From: Pollutibacter soli
GTDB lineage: Bacteria; Bacteroidota; Bacteroidia; Chitinophagales; Chitinophagaceae
Reading direction: 5' to 3'
Assembly: GCA_029269725.1 (NCBI GenBank)
Contig: JARJHS010000014.1
Span: 1 to 64,000, forward strand
DNA length: 64,000 nucleotides
Positions 1 to 7,165 of the stretch are shown here, piece by piece (within the stretch, counting starts at the first letter, position 1; every line of letters begins with the position of its first letter). The translations under genes and the position numbers were made by a program. The notes beneath the pieces were generated by a model that worked only from the letters and a program-made list of their open reading frames with translations, was not told the origin of the DNA and ran no database searches.

Positions 1-98
1 ACATCATTTTCAAATCGTTTCCACACCACATTCTCTTCAAATCCAATACAGGCAACAATTTCAAAGAACTATTATCTTCAATAACGCAACGCTAATGG

Positions 99-215
99 TT
101 CGTTGTTAGTTGTTAGTTGTTAGTTGTTAGTTGTTCGTTGTTCGTTGTTCGTTGTTCGTTGTTCGTTGTTCGTTGTTCGTTGTTCGTTGTTCGTTGTTAG
201 TTGTTAGTTGTTAGT
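99..215. repeat. Heptamer tandem repeat, about 17 units
   Basis: Perfect 7-bp periodicity. On the + strand it reads one TTCGTTG, four TTAGTTG, nine TTCGTTG, then two TTAGTTG and a partial unit (CGAACAA or CTAACAA on the other strand). The two unit types differ at one base and lie in blocks, as expected from slippage after a single substitution. The array is outside any gene and ends about 57 bp beyond the stop of the minus-strand unit. No spacers, so not a CRISPR. Function unknown. Confidence 0.95.
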
Positions 216-271
216 AACAGCCAGTTAGTTGATAGTGATTCACAACAAACAATAATTTTGTGCAGGTGAAG

Positions 272-562
272 TCAGGAGATTTGATGTCGGTCAAACATAT
301 GACCGCGACAAATGGACTCACTGAAAAAACTGGCGTGTACAATATCTCTCGATCCTAATCGCTTCATGCATAAAAACCGTTCGCCCCTTTGTATCATGTA
401 AAATGAGTCTGAAGAAGGAAAAGACTGAGCAATGGCATCCGTAGATTCATCCATGGGGCGCAAGCCTCTTGTTCGAATTTCTACAACTTCCTGACGAACA
501 CTTCCTGCTTCGATAAGTCTTCTAACTACATTTCTTGTTGCAATAACATTTCTTTTTTCCAT
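272..562 (-). CDS. Hypothetical 96-aa protein, coupled to the upstream lipoprotein gene
   Basis: No family recognised. The ATG at 562-560 shares its A with the TGA stop of the preceding lipoprotein gene (TGATG), a typical translational-coupling junction and the main argument that this frame is used. The product has no signal peptide or membrane helix. Its N-terminal half is rich in Arg and Val and its C-terminal half contains Cys and His. It is the last gene of a three-gene overlapping unit. An upstream TTG at 565 would add one residue but is less likely. It could still be a chance open frame. Confidence 0.4.
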   Translation of the reverse strand: MEKRNVIATRNVVRRLIEAGSVRQEVVEIRTRGLRPMDESTDAIAQSFPSSDSFYMIQRGERFLCMKRLGSRDIVHASFFSESICRGHMFDRHQIS

Positions 563-1305
563 CAATGTTTACTTGATTCAGGTTTGATGATTTTTATCAG
601 TTTAAATTCAAGCGCACTTTTGTCGTTCATAATATTTTGCGGATGAAGAAATAAAAAGTCGTTTGTCCCGGAAATCATGTTTCCCATTCCATGGATTATT
701 TCAATAATATTGATTGAATCTCCAATGTCACATGTAAGAAGATTTTTATCAGTATAAAATCTGATGTCTGTTTTTGACTTATTTTTTTTAGGAATGAACC
801 TATAGACAGAGTCCTGCTTTTCGATACAAATAATTTTTTCTGCATGAAACAAATCATTTGCCTGTACCTTTCCCTGGATTTCTCCGATATAAAGCGGATC
901 GATACCTATGCACTGATTAAACTTGTTATAGCTCGTAGAAAAATAAATTCCAATCGGAGCCTTATTATTCTGTGTAAGTGAAAAAACAAGTAAAAAAAGT
1001 CTTTGCGTGTATCCCGTGCCCTCTAAAGATGTTCTAGTCGTCTTTTCCGAAAGATCGTTTACCATCAGGTAATTTGATACACCATTTTGCTCTACCGGGA
1101 TTTCAGAAAATGATGCTTCAAACACATACACCTCACTGATCCCCTGAACAGCCGTACTACCTCCATCCAGTTTGCTAAGCCATTCATCATTTTTCCATAA
1201 GTCAGATGACAGATTTTTTTCGGGGCTGAAGTTCATATGAACACTACTGCAGCCTGAAAGTAAAATCAGGAATATTAATGATGTTAAAGGTTTAAAATCT
1301 GACAT
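562..1305 (-). CDS. Putative lipoprotein of unknown function
   Basis: 247 aa. The N-terminus has a short charged region, a hydrophobic stretch and the lipobox LLSGC with Cys at about residue 19, so it is predicted to be lipid-anchored after signal peptidase II cleavage. The rest is soluble, with mixed beta-type sequence and no recognised domain. Its start lies 14 bp inside the end of the upstream toxin-23-like gene, and its stop overlaps the next ATG, so the three genes probably form one transcript. A role alongside the upstream product, for example as partner or immunity protein, is inferred from position only. Confidence 0.7.
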   Translation of the reverse strand: MSDFKPLTSLIFLILLSGCSSVHMNFSPEKNLSSDLWKNDEWLSKLDGGSTAVQGISEVYVFEASFSEIPVEQNGVSNYLMVNDLSEKTTRTSLEGTGYTQRLFLLVFSLTQNNKAPIGIYFSTSYNKFNQCIGIDPLYIGEIQGKVQANDLFHAEKIICIEKQDSVYRFIPKKNKSKTDIRFYTDKNLLTCDIGDSINIIEIIHGMGNMISGTNDFLFLHPQNIMNDKSALEFKLIKIIKPESSKH

Positions 1306-2266
1306 CTCTGATATTATTATAGGTTCCTCCTAAATACAGTCTGGTCGGGTCATTATTCGGGTGCAAAGAGTTTTTTATTCGGGTATGAATGATGTCCTGT
1401 AATCCCCAGAACTTTCCATTATCATCCACCATTGCGCCGGTAATACCAATGTTTAAACCTATGTTCCTGTCGAAATTCACGCGAAGATGATAACTGGCTG
1501 TATTATAATTCGGCGGACGTTGCCTCGTGCTATCAGGTTTTATCTCACCATCATACAATGGGACCTTTATGCCGACAAGATTGGATAATTCATATAGCAA
1601 AGGTTTATATCCGGTAAACTGATCGAAACCGAATTCAACGGCATTATAGTTTTCCTCAGTATGGAAAAACAAACAAATTCCGCCGGTCCAGTACCTGTCA
1701 AATTTGTCAGCCAGCGGAATCCAATCCCATGGCGGGCCTCCATCATTATAGTAGTTTAAAGAGAATTTGTCGACATTCAAATTGACAGATGCAACCATCT
1801 GATGTCGGTTGTGATTGTTCAGAATCAGGTTTGTACCAAGCAGGAAAGCACCTCGCCTGTTGATGGATAAATTATAAAAGTCTCCGTTTTGCACAGTCCG
1901 CATCAACTTCATATAAGGCAATTCACTTCCCCATAGAAATCCTGCACTGATACTATTTGTAAAATCAATTTGAAAATCTCTTACCAAAGGGTTCAGGCTG
2001 GCACCAACGGTTTTGTGATAAACCGAGACCGATCCGCCGTAGTTCGCTATCACATCACCCTTTATCGCAGAAGCATTAAATCCTACATACACTCTGAAGC
2101 CTGGAAAATTATTTGACTTGAAAAAACTGTATAAAAAAATCTGACAGCCAAAATTAAACTGACCTCTATACTGCCAGTTCTTCTCCTGTGCACCCAGCTT
2201 ACTTACATGAATGGTTACAGTAATGATCAATAAAATCCGTAGTAAAATTTTACTTTGGCAACACAT
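1292..2266 (-). CDS. Secreted protein resembling polymorphic toxin type 23 family proteins
   Basis: 324 aa with an N-terminal signal (hydrophobic residues 8-22, cleavage near LGAQ). The middle carries a block YNDGGPPWDWIPLADKFDRY followed by WTGG, at about residues 172-195. From memory this resembles the conserved YND...DR-W-TGG core of Bacteroidota proteins annotated as polymorphic toxin type 23. The preceding half is rich in Gly and aromatic residues with alternating hydrophobic residues. The family call rests on motif memory, not a search. A plain beta-barrel or surface protein is the alternative. First gene of an overlapping three-gene unit. Confidence 0.55.
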   Translation of the reverse strand: MCCQSKILLRILLIITVTIHVSKLGAQEKNWQYRGQFNFGCQIFLYSFFKSNNFPGFRVYVGFNASAIKGDVIANYGGSVSVYHKTVGASLNPLVRDFQIDFTNSISAGFLWGSELPYMKLMRTVQNGDFYNLSINRRGAFLLGTNLILNNHNRHQMVASVNLNVDKFSLNYYNDGGPPWDWIPLADKFDRYWTGGICLFFHTEENYNAVEFGFDQFTGYKPLLYELSNLVGIKVPLYDGEIKPDSTRQRPPNYNTASYHLRVNFDRNIGLNIGITGAMVDDNGKFWGLQDIIHTRIKNSLHPNNDPTRLYLGGTYNNIRDVRF

Positions 2267-2553
2267 CAGAATGAGTAGAATGATCCGTGAATGACAACTA
2301 AATTAGATGAGTGAGAAATTGAAACCACCCGTGTTTTCACCTCATTTTCCCGGGAGTTTTGATACATTCCTGTTCAACCGGTTTTAAAGGGGGCATGAAT
2401 AGAAAAGTTCTCTAAGCACAACTGGTAAGGTTTCGCCACACTTTAATTATGCTGCCGGCAACCCAAACAATAATCGCCGTCCCTCGCCAGTGGTCCGGAT
2501 TTTGAGGTTATACTATGGCAAATCTATTCTGACGATTTTTTAAAATTAAGGTT

Positions 2554-2733
2554 ATGAAAAATGTACAACCGAAAAGAAAAGAATCAAATCCTCAGTTTAA
2601 TATGAATAAGCATCGTCCGGAAAATAAAGACGATCTCGATAGTCGCGAGGGTGAAGAACAGTTATTCAAAGGAGATGACACTACACACAATAAGAAGGAA
2701 AAGAAAAATTCCAAAACCAGTTATTCCAAATAG
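2554..2733 (+). CDS. Small highly charged 59-aa protein
   Basis: Open frame of 59 codons starting MKNVQPKRKE, with a central block NKHRPENKDDLDSREGEEQ and a Lys/Asn-rich tail. It is strongly hydrophilic with no hydrophobic segment, so probably intrinsically disordered and cytoplasmic. The sequence style (NMNK-RPENKDDLDSR-EEQ-KGDD-THN) resembles small conserved proteins I recall from Chitinophagaceae. An AAGG lies 4 bp before the ATG, and a strong terminator follows the stop by 16 bp. Both support a real gene. Function unknown. Confidence 0.75.
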   Translation: MKNVQPKRKESNPQFNMNKHRPENKDDLDSREGEEQLFKGDDTTHNKKEKKNSKTSYSK

Positions 2734-2749
2734 CTATTTTTGAATTTTT

Positions 2750-2785
2750 ATCCGGAGATATCCATGATGTCTCCGGATTTTTTTG
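2750..2785 (+). terminator. Rho-independent terminator of the 59-aa gene
   Basis: Stem ATCCGGAGA (2750-2758) pairs with TCTCCGGAT (2770-2778) across an 11-nt loop, followed by a run of seven T. It lies 16 bp downstream of the stop codon. Confidence 0.9.
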
Positions 2786-2825
2786 CCCTTTTCTAAAGAA
2801 AACGTAGGCAAACCGACTTTATAAA

Positions 2826-2847
2826 TCGCAATATTGCGATATATTTG
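2826..2847 (+). promoter_or_regulatory. ArsR-type operator and promoter of arsN2
   Basis: A perfect 14-bp palindrome TCGCAATATTGCGA (2826-2839) directly abuts a perfect Bacteroidota -7 box TATATTTG (2840-2847). The start codon follows 39 bp later. A palindrome between the -33 and -7 elements fits repression by an ArsR/SmtB-type regulator. No intact regulator gene is seen nearby. A related repeat lies at 4603-4618. Confidence 0.75.
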
Positions 2848-2886
2848 CAATAACCAAACCAGCTATATTCACGTTGCTGATATTAC

Positions 2887-3339
2887 ATGCAAAAAATGCA
2901 AAAAGGAATCATCATCCAACCTTTTATTTCGAAGCAGCGGGAAGAAATAATCAGCCTGTTGCGATCAGAAAAATTGCCAACAAATGATCTTGCGGACGAG
3001 CTGACCCATTTTTTTGTTGCGATGGAGGATGACCGGGTAGTCGGAACGATCGGCCTGGAACTTTATGACAACAATGGACTGCTCAGGTCCTTAATGGTGA
3101 AACAAGGATACAGAAATTACAACGTTGCTGGTTCATTGATTAATGAGCTGGAAATCCTGAGTAAAAATCTTCGTCTCGAGAAACTCTACCTGCTAACAGA
3201 AACAGCAGAGAATTATTTTTCAAAAAAAGGATATGTCCGAATAGAAAGAAAAGACGCACCTGCATCTTTACAAAAATCATCAGAGTTCAGTCATGCGTGT
3301 CCTTCAAGTGCAGCGCTAATGGTGAAATCGATTATATAG
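2887..3339 (+). CDS. arsN2: ArsN2-like GNAT acetyltransferase
   Basis: 150-aa GNAT-fold N-acetyltransferase. Visible features: a central strand pair with VVGTIGLELYDNNGLLRSLMV, an acetyl-CoA-loop region around GYRNYNVAGSLINELE (helix start), and the C-terminal LYLLTETAENYFSKKGY typical of the fold. The tail SSEFSHACPSSAALMVK is characteristic of ArsN2, a protein found in arsenic operons and thought to acetylate organoarsenicals. Directly downstream lies a wrecked arsenate reductase gene, and an ArsR-type operator precedes it, so the arsenic context is strong. ATG at 2887 is used; an internal ATG at 2896 is possible. Confidence 0.8.
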   Translation: MQKMQKGIIIQPFISKQREEIISLLRSEKLPTNDLADELTHFFVAMEDDRVVGTIGLELYDNNGLLRSLMVKQGYRNYNVAGSLINELEILSKNLRLEKLYLLTETAENYFSKKGYVRIERKDAPASLQKSSEFSHACPSSAALMVKSII

Positions 3340-3374
3340 TTCGCTGATAAGAACATAAATCGTCTTACAAGACT

Positions 3375-3632
3375 ATGAGAGCAAAGAAGATCCTTTTTAT
3401 GGTATAGAGAACTCCAACCGCAGCCACGTGGCAGAAGCTTTTGCGAGGGGTCCGGGTCAGGTGTAAATGTCAATCCAAAAGCGATTGCTTCGATGGCTGA
3501 GCTTAGTTTCGATCTTACAAAACAATTGTCTGAAACTCTCCACGAGGTAAAAACCTTTGCTCCCCCTATTGCTGTGGTAATTATGGGTTGCGGTGATGCC
3601 TGTCCATGGATGCCTGCTAATGATCACGACAT
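3375..3632 (+). pseudogene. arsC: Arsenate reductase (arsC) pseudogene
   Basis: Remnants of a thioredoxin-type, low-molecular-weight-phosphatase arsenate reductase lie in two frames. MRAKKILFMV is followed by a stop. A one-base shift then gives ENSNRSHVAEAFAR, which matches the P-loop region (C-x-ENSNRSQMAEAFAR in intact family members, from memory). The segment between this block and the next is shortened and contains a further shift. The last block is NPKAIASMAELSFDLTKQLS...VIMGCGDACPWMPA, the family's second Cys motif. The P-loop catalytic Cys is lost at the frameshift, so the gene cannot be functional. The C-terminal end is missing as well. Confidence 0.85.
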
Positions 3633-3654
3633 AACAGAAAATTTATTTCCGCTA

Positions 3655-4152
3655 TCAATGTCGTGCATAACCCAACTTATGATTTACCCACAGATAATTG
3701 TTGGTTTTATTCCGAAGTATGAATAGTAATGCGGCTGAAGCTATCAATGAAAAAGGGAAAGCTGATCCAATCCCCAACGGCGCAATTGCTAAAAGAAAAA
3801 CGATTGCAGCAATGCATCCGAGTTTCAGAATTCTTCCTTTTAATAACATGCTGATCGAGATCATCAACTGAGAGATGGCGATTGTACTGATCACAGCGGT
3901 GATATGCCTGCTGAACCAGCCAAGTATAAAATCGCTGTATAATTTTAAGAAACTCATTTCGGCATACTCCAGATAGACGTTGGGATCATTATGTGCAGTT
4001 CGCCAATTCACCCATCCTGCCCAGGCAAAAAGTAAAAAGAATAGAAATCTTGATATCCGCGGTGTCTTCCATGCTGTGAGAAGCAACACGATTGCAGCAA
4101 GATTTGACACAATGTATGCCATCATGTAGGCGAGATTTTCAAACCCTTTCAT
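3655..4152 (-). CDS. Hypothetical multi-pass membrane protein
   Basis: 165 aa, four to five predicted transmembrane segments (about residues 10-27, 35-50, 84-104, 110-125 and 130-147). A conserved-looking polar loop WAGWVNWRTAHNDPNVYLEYAEM lies between the second and third. No family recognised with confidence. It lies inside the decayed arsenic region, antisense to the lost arsC end, with an ATG at 4152 and a full-length frame, so it appears intact. It need not be related to arsenic. Confidence 0.65.
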   Translation of the reverse strand: MKGFENLAYMMAYIVSNLAAIVLLLTAWKTPRISRFLFFLLFAWAGWVNWRTAHNDPNVYLEYAEMSFLKLYSDFILGWFSRHITAVISTIAISQLMISISMLLKGRILKLGCIAAIVFLLAIAPLGIGSAFPFSLIASAALLFILRNKTNNYLWVNHKLGYARH

Positions 4153-4891
4153 GGCGAGGGGAATTTAACAGTTTGCAATATTCACAACAGATAGCGAAGT
4201 ACATCAGTATTATTACGCTATCGTAATCAAACTTAAAACGAAGAAAAAGCAGATGATATGACGACGATTAGCGGTAAAGATGATATTGATCAATCAGGAT
4301 TAGGCATGCAATACTTTAATTCTCTGATCCTTGCATCGAAGTTCTGTTTCAGAACCGGCGTTATTGGCTGCTTTATTTTATCCGGGTAAAGATCGCAGTT
4401 GAGTAAGGTGGTATTGACAAGAATATCCTCATCGATAATATTTTGTATCCTGATAACAAAATTTGTCGAAACCTTCGAAAGTGAATGCCAGCAACAATGC
4501 CAAGAATCCAGACAATGCATTTCCTGAAGCGACGGGAGCTATTTCTTCTTTCGGTTAAGGCAATGAACTCGTTGCGCATCCTGCGTCAGGGCATTATTAA
4601 ACTATTGCAATCGCAATATCAAAAACAAGACGCTATTGTCCCTAAGCAATCACCCAGCATACACAAACTGCAATTACACTTATTTTGAAACCCAAAATCT
4701 TTCTCAAAAAATGTTATTTATGCAGATATTAAACTTTAAACCATAACCGGAACAATTAGGACCAAATCGTTTTGCTCTAGTCGCAAATAAAAAATGGCCT
4801 CCTTATGATTGGAGAATGGATAGTCGGAGATCTCAAATTAATAGCACTCCCGCCACAAACTAAAAGGATCCAGACCAGTCTTGAATATAAG
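4153..4891. other. Gene-poor decayed stretch
   Basis: No intact gene seen. Several short overlapping open frames on both strands (for example minus 4290-4579) break each other off and match nothing I recognise. They look like remnants of a gene that was read leftwards from the operator at 4603-4618. Confidence 0.5.
4603..4618 (-). promoter_or_regulatory. Second ArsR-like operator without an intact gene
   Basis: Inverted repeat TATTGC-AATC-GCAATA, closely related to the operator in front of arsN2 (shared ATTGC/GCAAT half-sites). On the minus strand a weak -7-like TAGTTTAA follows it, and then an ATG at 4579 that opens only a broken frame. Confidence 0.5.
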
Positions 4892-5659
4892 TCAAATTTT
4901 TTCCAAAACATGGGACGTTAATTCTCCTATATATATATGGTTGTTACTTTCAATTTTAGCATGATCTATTTTGTTGACAATGATCAGAGATATAATAGTA
5001 ATTATAAACGGAATAAAAGCAAATAAAATTAGCCTTACCCCGGTCTTTCGATCAATATCATTATTGAAGATCGCACGCCTTATAATTGACACTGGGAGAA
5101 AAAAAATAATTAATAGAGTATAAGTAAAAATCAAAAACATTCCGCCAAACGAAAGACTATCCTGAATGAAATTTGTATGGTCATCAAGCGCTCCAATGAG
5201 AAAGCATATCCATGACCAGCCTAATATCAAAAAAGTTGTAGAAATTTGCGACGTAAAAGTAAAAAAACTAAAATTTGAGAATAATTTTCTTTGACTCTGA
5301 TTTTTTGAAAAAAACTGGCTCAAAAAATGAACAAAAAATAAGGATGTACATGTAATGGTGAAAATTAAAATCTCCAATTCGAAATCTGATATAGCGTAGT
5401 ATTTTCTACTTTCTTTTTGAATTAAAACTTCTTGTTCATTGAAATCGACCTGAGGAAGGGTTTTGACAATAAAATAAAAAATGAACAATGTTATGGCTAA
5501 AAAACGATATGGATGATGAGTCGGTTTAATTGTATGAGTATTTTTCTCTTTGCTGAAAATCAAATCGCACAAAGCATTCTTGTCAAATCGAAAAAATAAT
5601 GTCATCACAAAAAAATAGTTTCTTATTTCCGAAACGACAAGATTGAAAGTTTTACTCAT
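4892..5659 (-). CDS. Hypothetical membrane protein in an A+T-rich insert
   Basis: 255 aa. An N-terminal cytoplasmic part of about 50 residues is followed by five or so hydrophobic helices (about 52-68, 95-114, 135-155, 170-192 and 209-228) and a short tail. No family recognised. Codon and base use are clearly richer in A+T (many Ile, Phe, Asn, Lys and AAA/TTT runs) than the flanking genes, and the same holds for its neighbour at 5777-6700. This suggests the pair was acquired together. The 117-bp gap to the upstream gene allows a shared transcript. Confidence 0.65.
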   Translation of the reverse strand: MSKTFNLVVSEIRNYFFVMTLFFRFDKNALCDLIFSKEKNTHTIKPTHHPYRFLAITLFIFYFIVKTLPQVDFNEQEVLIQKESRKYYAISDFELEILIFTITCTSLFFVHFLSQFFSKNQSQRKLFSNFSFFTFTSQISTTFLILGWSWICFLIGALDDHTNFIQDSLSFGGMFLIFTYTLLIIFFLPVSIIRRAIFNNDIDRKTGVRLILFAFIPFIITIISLIIVNKIDHAKIESNNHIYIGELTSHVLEKI

Positions 5660-5776
5660 AAAAGAAAATTAACTACATTTCCTTTACTGCTTCCAGAATA
5701 AATCCATTCTTAAAACCAAAAATTATTTAAATATTTAAGAGCTTGAATTAAATTTATTTACTTTTATTTTTATTGA

Positions 5777-6700
5777 CTAGCTACTTAAATTTAGATACCT
5801 ACTACTTTCAATTGCTGAGTTATTAAATTTATTTACCTGACTTTTGATATAATCATCCAGTTTTTTAAGAATATTTTTTGTTTGTTCGTCTCTTACTGCG
5901 CGAACATAACGGTCATTCACAATATTCGGGTATTGGGAATTGTCCAAGATTTTATCTTTTGCAGTTCGGCTCCTATTTTTTTGGTAATAGTAATTAAGTG
6001 CTTTGTTGTAAGAATCAATCACATTAAAGCAAGTTGCTGAAAATTGATTAACTAGAATTTCAATTTCACTTAGTGACGAATCATGATTTGATTGCCGCAC
6101 AGATTGTAATAAATCATTTCGATCAAGTTCATTGTTCACTCTATTTTTTCTAGTTTGAATGTTCTTAATAATCTGTGACACATCCTCTGCGGAAAAGGAT
6201 CTAAACCTATAATTGAAGCTACTAAAATCCTCCATCAACATATCTAAAGTTTCATTGATGTGGCCAAGCGTATCACTTAACCGATGAAAAATACCAGCTA
6301 AACCATGAGCTGTTTGAATGGAGTCCAAAAGTGAATTCAAATTTTCTTTTTTTAACAAGTTTACCTTAGGTTTGGTGACATAAAAAAATTGATTTGCAGC
6401 TTGTATATGAGTTGGATCACTATACTGAAGATCTGTCAATTTGTATATTTGGCTGCTGGCTTCAGTTAGTATTTCAAGTTCGAAAAGGGACCGTTGCCTT
6501 ATATTTTCCTCAGCTTGTTGCCGATAAAATAAATAGAAAGGTGCCACTAAAGAAAATAATCCTAAAAACTTCACAACATAGTCAGCAACTTCTTTTGGAG
6601 AAAATAAAGGAGAAACATGTTCACGAGTGATCTTTTTTAAAATCTCTTCATTGTTCACTATTTCGTATTCTCGCCTCGTTTCGCGCCATTTCATATTCAA
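5777..6700 (-). CDS. Hypothetical single-pass membrane protein with a long helical domain
   Basis: 307 aa. One hydrophobic segment (about residues 43-60, FLGLFSLVAPFYLFY) is followed by some 240 residues of mostly helical, charged sequence, so a membrane-anchored helical domain is predicted. No catalytic motif or known family seen. It shares the A+T-rich composition of the downstream membrane gene. Start: ATG at 6700 or the second Met at 6694. A two-gene membrane module of this kind could be a defence or stress system, but the sequence does not show it. Confidence 0.65.
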   Translation of the reverse strand: MNMKWRETRREYEIVNNEEILKKITREHVSPLFSPKEVADYVVKFLGLFSLVAPFYLFYRQQAEENIRQRSLFELEILTEASSQIYKLTDLQYSDPTHIQAANQFFYVTKPKVNLLKKENLNSLLDSIQTAHGLAGIFHRLSDTLGHINETLDMLMEDFSSFNYRFRSFSAEDVSQIIKNIQTRKNRVNNELDRNDLLQSVRQSNHDSSLSEIEILVNQFSATCFNVIDSYNKALNYYYQKNRSRTAKDKILDNSQYPNIVNDRYVRAVRDEQTKNILKKLDDYIKSQVNKFNNSAIESSRYLNLSS

Positions 6701-7165
6701 CTTTTTAATAAGTTAATTTATGGAATTGTATCAATTACTGCAAATAAAATCACATAGTGATGTTTATTATCCTTGAATGTTGATGAAAACTTTTTAAAGA
6801 ATGAGGCTTGCTGATACGACCGGTAAAGACGAAATATTTCTCCCTTGCCAGGGGTCAAAATAAAAAGACGTTTGGGAGCAAGAATGAAAAGGAAAGATGA
6901 TTACAACTAATTGCTAAGAAGCTTATAGTCTTTGGTAAGGGGTAGGCTTTTAAAATACCCTTTCCTGGTACTAGGAAGCATTTCTTAGTAATTCTTACCG
7001 ATAGATTTTTTACAAACGTCAAGAATATCTTCAAACTAGTCTTATTGACTACACTGAAAATACTTTTTAATTTCTGACGACTGATTTTCTGTATGCGTAA
7101 CAGAGTAGAAGAACTCTTACCTCATTCCAATTCTATACCGAGTCGCCTTTCATTGTCTTTCAGAA
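6701..7165. other. Intergenic region
   Basis: No gene, RNA or convincing repeat seen. It separates the A+T-rich insert from the GH65 gene. Confidence 0.6.

Noticed and set aside
99-215. CRISPR-like array
   Set aside because: The 7-bp units have no spacers; it is a simple tandem repeat.
4290-4688. Three overlapping frames on both strands
   Set aside because: None has a family or a consistent reading; treated as decayed sequence.
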